Assembly: GCF_000718775.1 (NCBI RefSeq)
Contig: NZ_JOCB01000034.1
Location: 1-64,000, forward strand
From: Streptomyces sp. NRRL S-31
GTDB taxonomy: Bacteria > Actinomycetota > Actinomycetes > Streptomycetales > Streptomycetaceae
Direction: 5' to 3'
DNA length: 64,000 nucleotides
The notes beneath the pieces are model-generated. The model had not been told where the DNA came from, searched no databases, and saw only the letters and a list, made by a program, of their open reading frames with translations. Numbering within the stretch: the stretch's first letter is position 1; each line of letters begins with the position of its first letter. A program made the translations under genes and the position numbers. Of the stretch, positions 8,102-17,400 are shown piece after piece.

Positions 8102-10051
8102 ATGCGGACGTTCGTGCACACATCCCATCCCGCACGAGTGGTCTTCGGTTCCGGTACCGTCGGCCGGCTCGCCGAGGAGGTGGGGCGGCTGGGCGGCACG
8201 CGGGTGCTGCTGCTGTCCGGTCCCTCGCTCGCGGAGGCGTCCGCACGTGTCCGGGACGCGCTGGGCGGGCTCGTGGCCGCCGAATTCACCGGCGCCGCCA
8301 TGCACACACCGGTGGAGGTGACGGAACGGGCCCTCACCCTGCTCCGGGAGGCCGACGCCGACTGCCTCGTGTCCGTCGGCGGCGGTTCGACGACGGGCCT
8401 GTCGAAGGCCCTGGCGGTACGCACCGGCCTCCCGCAGGTGATCGTGCCGACCACGTACGCCGGCTCCGAGGTGACCCCGGTCCTCGGGGAGACCCAGGAG
8501 GGACGCAAGGTCACCCGGTCCTCGGCCGCCATCCTGCCCGAGACCGTCGTCTACGACGTCGACCTCACCCTCTCGCTGCCCCTGTCCCTGTCGGTGACGA
8601 GCGGTGTGAACGCGATGGCGCACGCCGTGGAGGCGCTGTACTCCCCCGACGCCGAGCCGGTCACCGACGCCCGGGCCCTCGACGCGATCTCCCGGATCGC
8701 GCGGGCTCTGCCCCGGCTCGCCGCCGACCCGGCGGACCGGGAGGCCCGCGCCGACCTGCTCCAGGCCGCCTGGCTCGCCGGCACCTGCCTGGCCACGGTG
8801 GGCATGGGCCTGCACCACAAGCTCTGCCACACCCTGGGCGGCTCCTTCGGCCTGCCGCACGCCGAGACGCACACGGTGATCCTGCCGCACGCCATGGCCT
8901 ACAACGCGCCCGCGGCCCCGGACGCGATGCGCCGCATCGCCCGCGCCCTGGACGTGCCGGACGCCCCGAGCGGCGTGTACGACCTGGTCGCCGCGCTGGG
9001 CGGACCGACCTCGCTGCGCGACCTCGGCATGCCCGAAGCCGACCTGGCCCGCGCGGCCGAGCAGGCCGTGGCCACGCCGTACCCGAACCCTCGTGAGCTG
9101 ACCGCCGAGGGCATCTCGGGCCTGCTCGCCGACGCCTGGCACGGGCGCCGGCCGACAGGTCCCGCCACCACCGCCGCCACCCTGGCCAAGCTCACCGAAC
9201 AGGTCGTGGCGAGTTTCGCGCACACGCCCGACCCGCGCGCCCGCACCCTGCTCACGAACCTCGTACGGCAGCTGCACTCCTTCGTGGCCGAGCAGGACGT
9301 CACGGACGCGGAGTGGCGGTACGCGATCGACTTCCTCACCCGGACGGGTCAGCTCTGCGGACCGACCCGGCAGGAGTTCGTCCTGCTCTCGGACGTGCTG
9401 GGCGTGTCCAGCGCCGTGGACCTGCTGACCAACTCCCGCACCCCCGACACCACCCCGTCCGCCGTGCTGGGCCCCTTCTACGTGGAGGACCCGCCCGAGG
9501 CCGCGCACGGCGACGACATCTCCGGCGGTCTGCCGGGCACGCCGCTGTGGGTGGACGTGACGGTCACCGACACCTCCGGCGCGCCCGTCGCGGACGCGGT
9601 CGTCGACGTCTGGCAGTCGGACGAGGACGGCTTCTACGACGTCCAGCTCCCCGACCTGGACGAGCCGGTCCTGCGGGCCCGGCTGCGCACCGACGCCCGG
9701 GGGCGGCTCACCTTCTGGTCGATCCTGCCCTCGGAGTACCCCATTCCGGGCGACGGCCCCGTGGGGCGGCTGCTCACCACGGTCGGCCGCCACCACCAGC
9801 GCGCGCCGCATCTCCACTTCATGATCGACGCGCCCGGCCACCACCGCCTGGTCACGCAGCTGTTCGTGGCGGGCGGTGCCTACCTGGACAGCGACACGGT
9901 CTTCGGCGTCAAGGACCCGCTGATCGTCGACTTCGCCCCGCAGACCGGACCCACCCCCGACGGCCGCCGCCTCGACGGGGAGTGGCGCCGCCTGGACCAC
10001 ACCTTCCGCATCGCCCCGCTGACCGACCGATCCAGGAGCACCTCAGCATGA
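8102..10051 (+). CDS. Fused maleylacetate reductase and hydroxyquinol 1,2-dioxygenase
   Basis: A 649-aa fusion of two consecutive enzymes of the hydroxyquinol branch. Residues 1 to about 345 are an iron-type alcohol dehydrogenase, maleylacetate reductase: NAD(P)-binding GGGSTTGLSK, TTYAGSEVTPVLGET and the metal-site GLHHKLCHTLGG...LPHAETH. Residues about 355-640 are an intradiol dioxygenase with the four Fe(III) ligands Tyr512 (GFYDVQ), Tyr546 (SEYPIP), His570 and His572 (PHLHF). The dioxygenase makes maleylacetate from 1,2,4-trihydroxybenzene and the reductase turns it into 3-oxoadipate, so the order of domains is reversed relative to the reactions. Both active sites look complete. ATG 8102 follows GGAGG, and the gene overlaps the next by four bases. 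Confidence 0.9.
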   Translation: MRTFVHTSHPARVVFGSGTVGRLAEEVGRLGGTRVLLLSGPSLAEASARVRDALGGLVAAEFTGAAMHTPVEVTERALTLLREADADCLVSVGGGSTTGLSKALAVRTGLPQVIVPTTYAGSEVTPVLGETQEGRKVTRSSAAILPETVVYDVDLTLSLPLSLSVTSGVNAMAHAVEALYSPDAEPVTDARALDAISRIARALPRLAADPADREARADLLQAAWLAGTCLATVGMGLHHKLCHTLGGSFGLPHAETHTVILPHAMAYNAPAAPDAMRRIARALDVPDAPSGVYDLVAALGGPTSLRDLGMPEADLARAAEQAVATPYPNPRELTAEGISGLLADAWHGRRPTGPATTAATLAKLTEQVVASFAHTPDPRARTLLTNLVRQLHSFVAEQDVTDAEWRYAIDFLTRTGQLCGPTRQEFVLLSDVLGVSSAVDLLTNSRTPDTTPSAVLGPFYVEDPPEAAHGDDISGGLPGTPLWVDVTVTDTSGAPVADAVVDVWQSDEDGFYDVQLPDLDEPVLRARLRTDARGRLTFWSILPSEYPIPGDGPVGRLLTTVGRHHQRAPHLHFMIDAPGHHRLVTQLFVAGGAYLDSDTVFGVKDPLIVDFAPQTGPTPDGRRLDGEWRRLDHTFRIAPLTDRSRSTSA

Positions 10052-11817
10052 CCCCGACCACCGCGCACGACTACGACACCGACGTCCTCGTCGTCGGCAG
10101 CGGACCCTCCGGCGGCACGGCCGCCCTCCTGCTGGCCAGCTACGGCATCCGCACCCTCCAGGTCACCAAGTACGGCTGGCTCGCCAACACCCCCAGGGCG
10201 CACATCACCAACCAGCGCACCATGGAGGTGCTGCGCGACCTCGGCGTCGAGGACGAGGCGCTGGCCCAGGGCAGCCCGCCCCACCTGATGGGCGACACGG
10301 TGCTGTGCACGGCGCTGGCCGGCGAGGAGATCGGCCGCATCCGCAGCTGGGGCACCGGACCGTACTCGCTGACCGAGTACGCCTCCACCAGCCCCTGCCA
10401 GATGCTCGACCTGCCGCAGACGTACCTGGAGCCGATCCTCACCTCGAACGCGGCGGCCCGTGGTGCCAAGGTCCGGTTCGACACCGAGTTCCTGAGCCTC
10501 ACCCAGGACGCGGACGGCGTCACGGCCGTGCTGCGCGACCGGATCCGCGGCGACGAGTTCACCGTACGGGCCCGGTATCTGATCGGGGCCGACGGCGGAC
10601 GCAGCACCGTCGCCGAGCAGATCGGTCTGCCGGTCGAGGGACGGATGGGCAAGGCCGGCAGCATGAACATCGGCTTCAAGGCCGATCTCTCCGCGTACAC
10701 CGCGCACCGTCCCAGCGTTCTGTACTGGGTGCTGCGGCCCGGCGCGGCGACCGGTGGCATCGGTATGGGCCTGGTCCGTATGGTCCGGCCGTGGAACGAG
10801 TGGCTGCTGGTGTGGGGCTACGACATCGAGCAGCCGCCGCCCGCGGTCGACGAGGAGACGGCGCGCGGGATCGTGCGCGACCTGATCGGCGTACCGGACC
10901 TGCCGGTGGAGATCACCTCCACCGCCCTGTGGACCGTCAACCACGCCTACGCCTCGTCCTTCTCCTCCGGCCGGGTCTTCTGCATGGGCGACGCCGTCCA
11001 CCGTCACCCGCCGTCCAACGGCCTCGGCTCCAACACCTCCGTGCAGGACGCCTACAACCTCGCCTGGAAGCTCGCCATGGTGGTCCGCGGCGAGGCCGGA
11101 CCGGCGCTGCTGGACAGCTACACGGCCGAACGCGCCCCGGTGGGGCGGCAGATCGTGGAGCGCGCCAACCTCAGCCGCGACCAGTTCGGGCCGATCTTCG
11201 ACACCCTCGGCGTCGGTGCCGACGGCGACGAGCAGACCATCGCCCAGGGGCTCGACGCGCTGCGGGCCGGCACCGCCGAGGGCGCCAAGCGGCGCCGTCA
11301 GCTGGAGGAGGCCATCCAGCTCAAGAACTTCGAGTTCAACGCGCACGGTGTGGAGATGAACCAGCGCTACGTCTCGGGCGCGGTCGTCGCCGACGACTCG
11401 CCCGAGGAGGTCTGGGGCGAGGACCGCGAGCTGGTGGCCCGGCCGACGACCCGCCCGGGCGCCAAGCTCCCCCACGCCTGGCTCGTCGACGGCGACGGCA
11501 GGCGGATCTCCACGCTCGACGTGGTCGGCAAGGGCGAGTTCACCGTCCTGACGGGACGGTCGGGCGGAGTCTGGGAGGAGGCGGCCGCAGCGTGCCGCGA
11601 GGAACTGGGGATACCGCTGCGCTTCGTGCGGATCGGTGACGACGGCGCCCGTGACTCCTACGGCGAGTGGAGCCGGGTGAGCGAGATCGCGGAGGGCGGC
11701 GCCCTGCTGGTGCGCCCGGACGCCCACGTGGCGTGGCGGCGCGCGACCCCGCCCGAGACGGGGCGGGAGGCCCTGGACGGACTGCTCGCCGCGCTCCGCC
11801 ACGTCCTGGGGCGGTGA
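10048..11817 (+). CDS. FAD-dependent aromatic hydroxylase (TfdB/phenol hydroxylase family)
   Basis: A 589-aa class A flavoprotein monooxygenase. The dinucleotide-binding loop GSGPSGGTAALLLASYG (near residue 17), the DG motif YLIGADGGRSTVAEQIG (near 183) and the FAD-ribityl motif VFCMGDAVHRHPPSNGLGSN (near 310) are intact, and a thioredoxin-like C-terminal domain follows. Family members ortho-hydroxylate phenols; with the hydroxyquinol dioxygenase fused upstream, the simplest role is conversion of resorcinol or a related phenol to hydroxyquinol. ATG 10048 overlaps the preceding stop by four bases, so expression is coupled. Confidence 0.88.
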   Translation: MTPTTAHDYDTDVLVVGSGPSGGTAALLLASYGIRTLQVTKYGWLANTPRAHITNQRTMEVLRDLGVEDEALAQGSPPHLMGDTVLCTALAGEEIGRIRSWGTGPYSLTEYASTSPCQMLDLPQTYLEPILTSNAAARGAKVRFDTEFLSLTQDADGVTAVLRDRIRGDEFTVRARYLIGADGGRSTVAEQIGLPVEGRMGKAGSMNIGFKADLSAYTAHRPSVLYWVLRPGAATGGIGMGLVRMVRPWNEWLLVWGYDIEQPPPAVDEETARGIVRDLIGVPDLPVEITSTALWTVNHAYASSFSSGRVFCMGDAVHRHPPSNGLGSNTSVQDAYNLAWKLAMVVRGEAGPALLDSYTAERAPVGRQIVERANLSRDQFGPIFDTLGVGADGDEQTIAQGLDALRAGTAEGAKRRRQLEEAIQLKNFEFNAHGVEMNQRYVSGAVVADDSPEEVWGEDRELVARPTTRPGAKLPHAWLVDGDGRRISTLDVVGKGEFTVLTGRSGGVWEEAAAACREELGIPLRFVRIGDDGARDSYGEWSRVSEIAEGGALLVRPDAHVAWRRATPPETGREALDGLLAALRHVLGR

Positions 11818-12578
11818 GCGTGGACAAGCGGGTGGCCGGCGCGGCGGAGGCACTGGCCGACGTGACGCACGGACAATCCTTCGCCGTCGGCGGCTTCGGG
11901 CTGAGCGGGGTGCCGGAGGTGCTCATCGGCGCGCTGTACGAGTCCGGAGCCCGTGACCTCGCCGTCGTGTCGAACAACTGCGGCGTCGACGGACGCGGTC
12001 TCGGTGTCCTGCTGGCGGCGCGCCGCATCGCGCGGGTCACCGGTTCCTACATCGGTGAGAACAAGGAGTTCGCCCGCCAGTACCTCGCGGGCGAGCTGGA
12101 GGTCGAGCTGGTCCCGCAGGGGACGCTAGCCGAGCGGCTGCGGGCCGGGGGCAGCGGGATTCCCGCGTTCTACACCCCGGCCGGTGTCGGCACCGCCGTG
12201 GCCGAGGGCGGCCTGCCCTGGCGTTACGGCGCCGACGGCTCGGTCGCGGTGGCCTCGCCGGCCAAGGAGGTTCGCGTCTTCGACGGCGTGGAACATGTGC
12301 TGGAGCACGCCGTCAGGACCGACTTCGCCCTCGTCCGGGCCGCGCGCGGCGACCGTCACGGCAACCTCGTCTTCCACCGGGCGGCCCGCAACTTCAACCC
12401 GCTGGCGGCCATGGCCGGCCGGATCACCGTGGCCGAGGTGGAGGAACTCGTCGAGCCCGGCGAGCTGGATCCCGACGCGGTGCACGTGCCGGGCGTGTTC
12501 GTCCAGCGTGTCGTCGAGCTGACCCCGGAGCAGGCCGCGGACAAGCCGGTCGAGAAGAGGACGGTGCGCGCACGATGA
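11814..12578 (+). CDS. 3-oxoadipate/3-oxoacid CoA-transferase, subunit A
   Basis: A 254-aa subunit A of a family I CoA-transferase. [16 protein letters not shown] near residue 23 is the conserved glycine-rich CoA-binding element, followed by [14 protein letters not shown] and SYIGENKEF typical of the alpha subunit. Together with subunit B it activates 3-oxoadipate with CoA from succinyl-CoA, the step after maleylacetate reductase. Start GTG 11814 overlaps the hydroxylase stop (GTGA); GTG 11820 is an alternative. It overlaps subunit B by four bases. Confidence 0.9.
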   Translation: MSVDKRVAGAAEALADVTHGQSFAVGGFGLSGVPEVLIGALYESGARDLAVVSNNCGVDGRGLGVLLAARRIARVTGSYIGENKEFARQYLAGELEVELVPQGTLAERLRAGGSGIPAFYTPAGVGTAVAEGGLPWRYGADGSVAVASPAKEVRVFDGVEHVLEHAVRTDFALVRAARGDRHGNLVFHRAARNFNPLAAMAGRITVAEVEELVEPGELDPDAVHVPGVFVQRVVELTPEQAADKPVEKRTVRAR

Positions 12579-13216
12579 GCTGGAGCAGACACGAGATGGC
12601 GGCCCGCGCCGCACGGGAGCTGCGCGACGGCACGTACGTCAACCTCGGCATCGGACTGCCCACCCTCGTGGCCGACTTCATGCCGCCGGACGTCGATGTC
12701 GTCCTGCACTCCGAGAACGGCCTGCTCGGGGTCGGGCCGTACCCGGAACCCGAGGAGGTCGACGCCGATCTCATCAACGCGGGCAAGGAGACGGTGACGG
12801 TCCTGCCGGGTGCCTCCTTCTTCGACTCTGCGCTGTCCTTCGCCATGATCCGGGGTGGTCACATCGACACCGCCGTCCTCGGCGCGCTCCAGGTCTCCGC
12901 GCGCGGCGATCTGGCCAACTGGGCCGTACCGGGGCGAATGATCAAGGGCATGGGCGGGGCCATGGACCTCGTGCACGGCGCCGGACGGGTCGTGGTGCTG
13001 ATGGAGCACCTCGCCAAGGACGGCAGTTGCAAGATCGTCCCGGAGTGCACGCTGCCGTTGACGGGACGGGCCTGTGTCGACCGTGTCATCACCGACCTGG
13101 GCGTCCTCGACGTCACCGGGCGGGGACTGGAACTCGTCGAGACGGCGCCCGGTGTGACGGTGGACCGGATCACCGCAGTCACCCCCGTGCCGCTGACCGT
13201 GCGCGGCCCGCGGTGA
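12575..13216 (+). CDS. 3-oxoadipate/3-oxoacid CoA-transferase, subunit B
   Basis: A 213-aa beta subunit. The catalytic glutamate that forms the CoA thioester lies in [11 protein letters not shown] (Glu47), and [13 protein letters not shown] and [15 protein letters not shown] are conserved beta-subunit elements. It is the last gene of the hydroxyquinol operon. The operon contains no thiolase, so 3-oxoadipyl-CoA must be cleaved by an enzyme encoded elsewhere. It is followed by a small hairpin and the convergent AraC gene. Confidence 0.92.
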   Translation: MSWSRHEMAARAARELRDGTYVNLGIGLPTLVADFMPPDVDVVLHSENGLLGVGPYPEPEEVDADLINAGKETVTVLPGASFFDSALSFAMIRGGHIDTAVLGALQVSARGDLANWAVPGRMIKGMGGAMDLVHGAGRVVVLMEHLAKDGSCKIVPECTLPLTGRACVDRVITDLGVLDVTGRGLELVETAPGVTVDRITAVTPVPLTVRGPR

Positions 13217-13217
13217 T

Positions 13218-13235
13218 CCGCCGCCCCCGCGGCGG
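13218..13235 (+). terminator. Small GC hairpin after the CoA-transferase operon
   Basis: CCGCCGC and GCGGCGG pair around a four-base loop immediately after the stop of the operon. There is no T run. A bidirectional terminator between convergent genes is plausible but unproven. Confidence 0.4.
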
Positions 13236-13274
13236 GTACGGCGTCGCCGCCGTGCCGGTCCGGGGGCGGCCCGC

Positions 13275-14171
13275 TCACCCCTCGCGCCGTACGACCGCCG
13301 GTGTGGTGCCGAGACGGGCCCGCATCACCCTGGTCAGGTGCTCCTGGTGGGAGAACCCGGAGTCGACCGCCACCTCCGCGATCGGCGCGGACCCGGTGCG
13401 CAGCAGCCGGCAGGCGTGGTCCAGGCGCAGCCCCAGCAGGTACTGGTGCGGTGACTGCCCGGTGCTCGCGCGGAACTGGCGCGTGAACTGACTGGAACTG
13501 AGCGAGGCCGCCGCGGCCAGGTCCGTGATCGGCAGGGGTTCGGCGAGCCGCTCCCGCATGAGATCCCGTACGGCGGTGAGCTGACGGTCGGACAGCCCGG
13601 CGCGCGTGGTCGGCGCCGGCGCGGGGCGGACGGCGTGCCGCCGGACGAGCTGGGCGGCGAGCATGCCCGTCAGCTGGTCCACGTAGGTGCGGGCGGCCGG
13701 CTCCCAGCGGCGCACGGTGCCGTCGAGCGCGATCACGACCTGCTCGGCGAGCGGATCGGTGAAGCCCGTCTCCTCGGCCAGCTCGACCGGTCGTCCGTCG
13801 TTGGCCTCGCGCAGGGTGTCGTCCGTCAGATAGACGTGCACCGTGTCGAGACCACCGCCCAGTTCCACGGTCAGCTCCCGGCCGGCCGGCTGGAGGAACA
13901 GGCCGCCGGCCGGGACCACCCGCGACCGGGCCTCGCCGTCCCGGCCACGCCGTACGGTCACGGGTCCGGTGAGGTGCAGGATCAGCAGATGGGTGGGGGC
14001 GAGATCGAACGTCGCCCGGTAGGGCCGTTCCCGCTGGGACGAGACATAGGCGTGCTCCCAGCCGAGCCCCGCGCTGTTGTACCGGGGCCGTACGCCGGGG
14101 CGACGCAGGATCCCGACCGTATCGGCCACTGAGAGCTCCGGCACGGTGCGACCTCCTCGTGGCACCAGCAC
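13275..14171 (-). CDS. AraC-family regulator
   Basis: A 298-aa protein with an N-terminal cupin-like sensor of the AraC_binding_2 type (residues about 1-180) and a C-terminal double helix-turn-helix (about 195-295): LAAAASLSSSQFTRQFRAST and IAEVAVDSGFSHQEHLTRVM, with the expected second-helix GFSxxxHLTRVF-like motif. It faces the end of the hydroxyquinol operon and is divergent from the LysR gene at 14750. The start is GTG 14171. It is the best candidate activator of the catabolic operon, but the arrangement does not prove it. Confidence 0.9.
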   Translation of the reverse strand: MLVPRGGRTVPELSVADTVGILRRPGVRPRYNSAGLGWEHAYVSSQRERPYRATFDLAPTHLLILHLTGPVTVRRGRDGEARSRVVPAGGLFLQPAGRELTVELGGGLDTVHVYLTDDTLREANDGRPVELAEETGFTDPLAEQVVIALDGTVRRWEPAARTYVDQLTGMLAAQLVRRHAVRPAPAPTTRAGLSDRQLTAVRDLMRERLAEPLPITDLAAAASLSSSQFTRQFRASTGQSPHQYLLGLRLDHACRLLRTGSAPIAEVAVDSGFSHQEHLTRVMRARLGTTPAVVRREG

Positions 14172-14749
14172 TCCTGTCGATCATGGAAGCACATCGGTGT
14201 GAGTTCCGTCGAACCCTTCCCGGGTGTGACCCCGATGACGCGTCCTCGGTGCAGAGTCGGGCGCCGATCGGGCAGGATCCCGCCGGCGCGTCACCCTCGG
14301 ACGCCTCCTGACGGGATGTGCCGGAGCGGGTGCGCGGTCACGGCTCCGCCGCGACGGCCCAGCGGCCGGCCGCCGGCCGGTGCGCACGGCGATGTTCGGC
14401 CATGAGGGCGGGCGCCGACCCGCGCGCGTTTCACGGTCCGGCCCGTTGGGTATCACAGCGGCCGCCGCACGCACCCGCGCGACAGCTCAAGAAGCGGCAA
14501 AATCATGGGAACAAACCGGCTATTTCTCGCCTTTTCCCACGAAGAGAGTCTCGTCGCACATCCGCTCGATCGGGTATCAATGCTTCCGCACATCACCATC
14601 GGATAACGCGAGCTGCGGGGGGCCGCCCATGTTCTGTCGTCGTGCATCCAGAAACGTTTCTGCTTCCGCTTCCTCCCCAGTCGCCGTACCACCGGCCCGG
14701 CCAGCCGCATGTTTCCGGCCGCTGCGACCGGAAAAGGTGTGAGGCAGTG
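14172..14749 (+). other. 578-base intergenic region between AraC and LysR regulators
   Basis: No supported gene. It holds the divergent promoters of the two regulators. About 14490-14600 is clearly less GC-rich than the surroundings (AAAATCATGGGAACAAACC and similar), as expected for promoter DNA. I see no terminator or repeat. Start codons and frames inside it do not show coding bias. Confidence 0.6.
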
Positions 14750-15616
14750 GTGGAGCGCGACATCGAAGTGAAGCTCCTGCGGACTCTCCTGGCCGTGGTC
14801 AAGGAGGACGGTTTCTCCCGTGCCGCGGAAGCGCTCCACGTCACCCAGCCGACCGTCAGCCAGCAGATACAGCGGCTGGAGTCCATCATCCAGGCGCCGC
14901 TGTTCCAGCGGGCCAAGCGCCCCTTACGACTGACGCCGGCCGGACGGGAACTGGTGGCGCACGCACGCCGGGTCATCCTGCTCAACAACGAAGTCCTCAG
15001 CAAACTCTCGGCGATCCGCAGCCAGGACTCCTTCACCATGGGCTGTTCGATCCACTTCGCCAAGGGCCTGGGCAGCATGCTCGTCCAACTCGCCGACGAA
15101 CACCCGCAGATCCGCTGCTGCATGGTCACCGGACTCAGCACCGCGCTCGTCGACCGGGTCGCGGACGGCGAGCTGGAGGCGGCGCTGCTGCTCGGCACCG
15201 AGACGCCCCGCAGCGAGATGCTCGGACGGCTGCGCCTCGGCTGGTTCGGAGACGTCCGGCTGGGGCCCGGGGAACGTGTCCCGGTCGCGCTGACCGGCGG
15301 CCGCTCGGCCCTGAGCATCCGGATCGTCGAGACGCTCGCCCAGAACGGCGTCGCCTGGCGCTCGGTCCCCTGGAGCGCCGACCCGCTGTCGGTACGGGCG
15401 GCGGTGCAGGCGGGGCTCGCCTGCACGGCGCTGGACGAGACCGCGCACCACAGCCATCCCGAGCTGCGGCCCGCCCCGCCCGGAACCCTGGGCCCGCCGC
15501 CCGCGCCGCTCCCCGTCTACCTGGCCTTCGCCCCCACCGTGCGCTCGTGCGTCGTCGACGCCGCGCGGGCCGCGGCCCGCGCCACGCTGGTGGGCGCCCC
15601 GCTGTCCCCGCCGTGA
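14750..15616 (+). CDS. LysR-family regulator
   Basis: A 288-aa protein. The N-terminal winged helix-turn-helix (residues about 5-65) carries TLLAVVKEDGFSRAAEALHV and TQPTVSQQIQRLES, a canonical LysR recognition helix. The effector domain is shortened: several strands of the second half are reduced and it ends in a Pro-rich tail, so the total is about 20 residues below normal. GTG 14750 is preferred over GTG 14747 because TGAGG sits five bases upstream. It lies upstream of, and convergent with, the FAD hydroxylase operon at 15908-18002; its targets are unknown. Confidence 0.85.
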   Translation: MERDIEVKLLRTLLAVVKEDGFSRAAEALHVTQPTVSQQIQRLESIIQAPLFQRAKRPLRLTPAGRELVAHARRVILLNNEVLSKLSAIRSQDSFTMGCSIHFAKGLGSMLVQLADEHPQIRCCMVTGLSTALVDRVADGELEAALLLGTETPRSEMLGRLRLGWFGDVRLGPGERVPVALTGGRSALSIRIVETLAQNGVAWRSVPWSADPLSVRAAVQAGLACTALDETAHHSHPELRPAPPGTLGPPPAPLPVYLAFAPTVRSCVVDAARAAARATLVGAPLSPP

Positions 15617-15719
15617 GCGGGGCGGCCCCGCCCACGGGTCGACGGTACCCGTCCCGCCGGTCCCGCCCGGCTCGCCTGTTCTGCCCGTCGCGCCGGGTCC
15701 CGGCCCCCGTCGCATCCCT

Positions 15720-15767
15720 GTGTCGTTCCCGTCGCCGTCGTACCCCGTGTCGTTCCCGTCGCCGTCG
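15720..15767 (+). repeat. Two direct copies of a 21-base sequence, 27-base period
   Basis: GTGTCGTTCCCGTCGCCGTCG occurs at 15720-15740 and again exactly at 15747-15767, in the non-coding DNA after the LysR gene. The surroundings are rich in CCCGTCGCC variants, suggesting replication slippage. No function is evident. Confidence 0.6.
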
Positions 15768-15789
15768 CTCCCGTCCACGGCATGCTCGT

Positions 15790-15861
15790 GCCTCCGACGG
15801 CGGCGGGGCCGTGAACCGGCACGGGGGGTTGGACCGGTCCCGCCACGCCGCCGTCGGAGGC
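15790..15861 (+). terminator. Perfect 16-base inverted repeat between convergent genes
   Basis: GCCTCCGACGGCGGCG (15790-15805) is exactly complementary to CGCCGCCGTCGGAGGC (15846-15861), with a 40-base loop, followed on the plus strand by GGTCTTTCG. It sits between the LysR gene and the convergent hydroxylase gene, so a bidirectional terminator is the simplest reading; the long loop also allows an operator or structural role. Confidence 0.5.
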
Positions 15862-15907
15862 GGTCTTTCGAGGGTGGGGCGTGGCCGGCCGGCGGCCACG
15901 AGCCCCG

Positions 15908-17149
15908 TCAGTACGAGCTGCGTGCGGCCCCGCGCGCGGCCAGCTTCGGCCCGTAGGGCGCGGAGTCCAGCCACGCGCCGGCCCGCCGCCCGGCGGTGGC
16001 CACGGCCGCGGCGGCCCGCTGGCGCAGCCACAGGGAGGGCCGGTGCGCCAGCATGTGCTCCAGGGCCCCGCTGGCGCAGGCGCGGTTGTACATCGCCGCC
16101 TCCTTGCGTTCCGCGGCGAACCGGGCCACCGCCGCTCCGGCCGCGCCCGCGTCGCGGGCCTGGAGGGCCTCGGCCACCGCGTCCGCCGCGCCGACCGCGT
16201 CCGGGATGCTGGAGTTCATGCCGCGCGCCCCGAACGGCGCGAACAGGTGGGAGGCCTCGCCGGTCAGCAGCACCCGGTGGTGGGCGTCGGTGAACCGGGC
16301 GGCCACCTGCTGGGCGAACCGGTACGTCGACACCCACCGCACCCGCTCGCCGTACGCCTCGGGCAGGATGCGCGGGATCCAGCGGCGCAGGCCCTCCGGC
16401 GAGACGTAGCGCTCCGGGTCGTCGCGGACCAGGAGGTTGAGGTCGACGCGCCAGCCGCCCGCGAAGGGCACGGTCAGCACGTTGCGGCCGCCGACGCGGG
16501 GGTGCCGGTAGTGGAAGACCCGCTCGACGGGCATGGGGTTGGCCGGGTCGTCCTCCAGGTCGACCACCACGAACGTGTTGCGCGAGCGGGGCCCCTCCAG
16601 CGGGCTGTCGATCGCGGAGCGCAGCACCGAGCGGGAACCGTCGGCCGCGATGACGTAGTCGGCGAGCCACTCGCGGCCCGTCGAGTCCGTCAGCCGGACC
16701 CCGTCGGGGGTGGACTCGGCGGACGCCACCTGCACGCCCCAGTGGAACTCGACCCCCGCCTTGCGGCACGCGGTGACCATCAGGTCCTCGGTGATCACCT
16801 GCGGCAGGCTGGTGAACGGCGGCAGTCCCTCGCGCGTGAGGAGCGGGTAGGTGCGGGTGTAGACCTCCTTGCCCGCCCAGTACGACCGCTTGGTCGCCCA
16901 CATCAGGCCGCGGCCGGCGACCTCGTGGCCGAGCCCGGGGCTCAGCCGCTCCAGTTCGCGCAGGGAGGCGCCGTGCAGATAGGCGGCCCGGCTGCCGGGC
17001 CGTACCGTCTCCTCCGTACGGCGCTCCAGGACCACGGCGGGCAGGCCGGCCGCGCGCAGGGCCAGGGCGGCGCTCAGGCCGGCCGGGCCCGCGCCCGCCA
17101 CCAGCACCGGATGACGGCGCGCCGGGTCGGTGCGGGGCTGCTCGCTCAT
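15908..17149 (-). CDS. FAD-dependent aromatic monooxygenase
   Basis: A 413-aa class A flavoprotein hydroxylase, shorter than TfdB because it lacks the C-terminal thioredoxin-like domain. VLVAGAGPAGLSAALALRAAG near residue 15 begins the FAD-binding fold, YVIAADGSRSVLRSAI near residue 175 is the DG motif, and VLLTGEASHLFAPFGARGMN near 285 is the FAD-ribityl motif with Glu in place of the usual Asp. The ATG at 17149 follows AAGGAGACGTC and overlaps the stop of the 84-aa gene by four bases. With the VOC gene it forms a three-gene coupled unit likely to hydroxylate and then rearrange or cleave an aromatic compound. Confidence 0.87.
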   Translation of the reverse strand: MSEQPRTDPARRHPVLVAGAGPAGLSAALALRAAGLPAVVLERRTEETVRPGSRAAYLHGASLRELERLSPGLGHEVAGRGLMWATKRSYWAGKEVYTRTYPLLTREGLPPFTSLPQVITEDLMVTACRKAGVEFHWGVQVASAESTPDGVRLTDSTGREWLADYVIAADGSRSVLRSAIDSPLEGPRSRNTFVVVDLEDDPANPMPVERVFHYRHPRVGGRNVLTVPFAGGWRVDLNLLVRDDPERYVSPEGLRRWIPRILPEAYGERVRWVSTYRFAQQVAARFTDAHHRVLLTGEASHLFAPFGARGMNSSIPDAVGAADAVAEALQARDAGAAGAAVARFAAERKEAAMYNRACASGALEHMLAHRPSLWLRQRAAAAVATAGRRAGAWLDSAPYGPKLAARGAARSSY

Positions 17150-17400
17150 GACGTCTCCTTGGCGAGGTGGAGGGTGTCGGAGGTGAAGGAGACGATGCGG
17201 CCGTCGAGGCCGCCGGTGAGGGCGGCGTGCCACAGCGCCGTGCGGATCGCGTCCGGGTCGCGGCTCAGCACGATCTCCTCCTCGGTGGTGCTCAGCCGGA
17301 GGTAGTCGCCGCGGCGCTCGACGCTCATGCCGGCGTCCTCGGCCGTGTGGACGACGGGTTCGAACTCGGGGACGTCGAGGACGTACAGGGCCAGGCTCAC
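17146..17400 (-). CDS. 84-aa protein of unknown function, coupled to oxygenases
   Basis: I do not recognise this protein. It starts at GTG 17400, overlapping the stop of the VOC gene by four bases, and its own stop overlaps the hydroxylase start by four bases, so it is certainly translated. It is acidic, begins SLALYVLDVPEFEPVVHTAE and has alternating strand-like and helix-like segments with EEEIVLSRDPDAIRTALWHA in the middle; a small alpha/beta domain is likely. No Cys or His pattern suggests a metal site. A binding or accessory subunit for one of the flanking oxygenases is the simplest guess. Confidence 0.8.
   Translation of the reverse strand: MSLALYVLDVPEFEPVVHTAEDAGMSVERRGDYLRLSTTEEEIVLSRDPDAIRTALWHAALTGGLDGRIVSFTSDTLHLAKETS

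Noticed and set aside
6385..9096. Open frame of about 900 codons on the plus strand
   Set aside because: It runs out of frame across the MFS and fusion-enzyme genes, is extremely Arg/Pro/Gly-rich and has no family motif: a GC-bias shadow.
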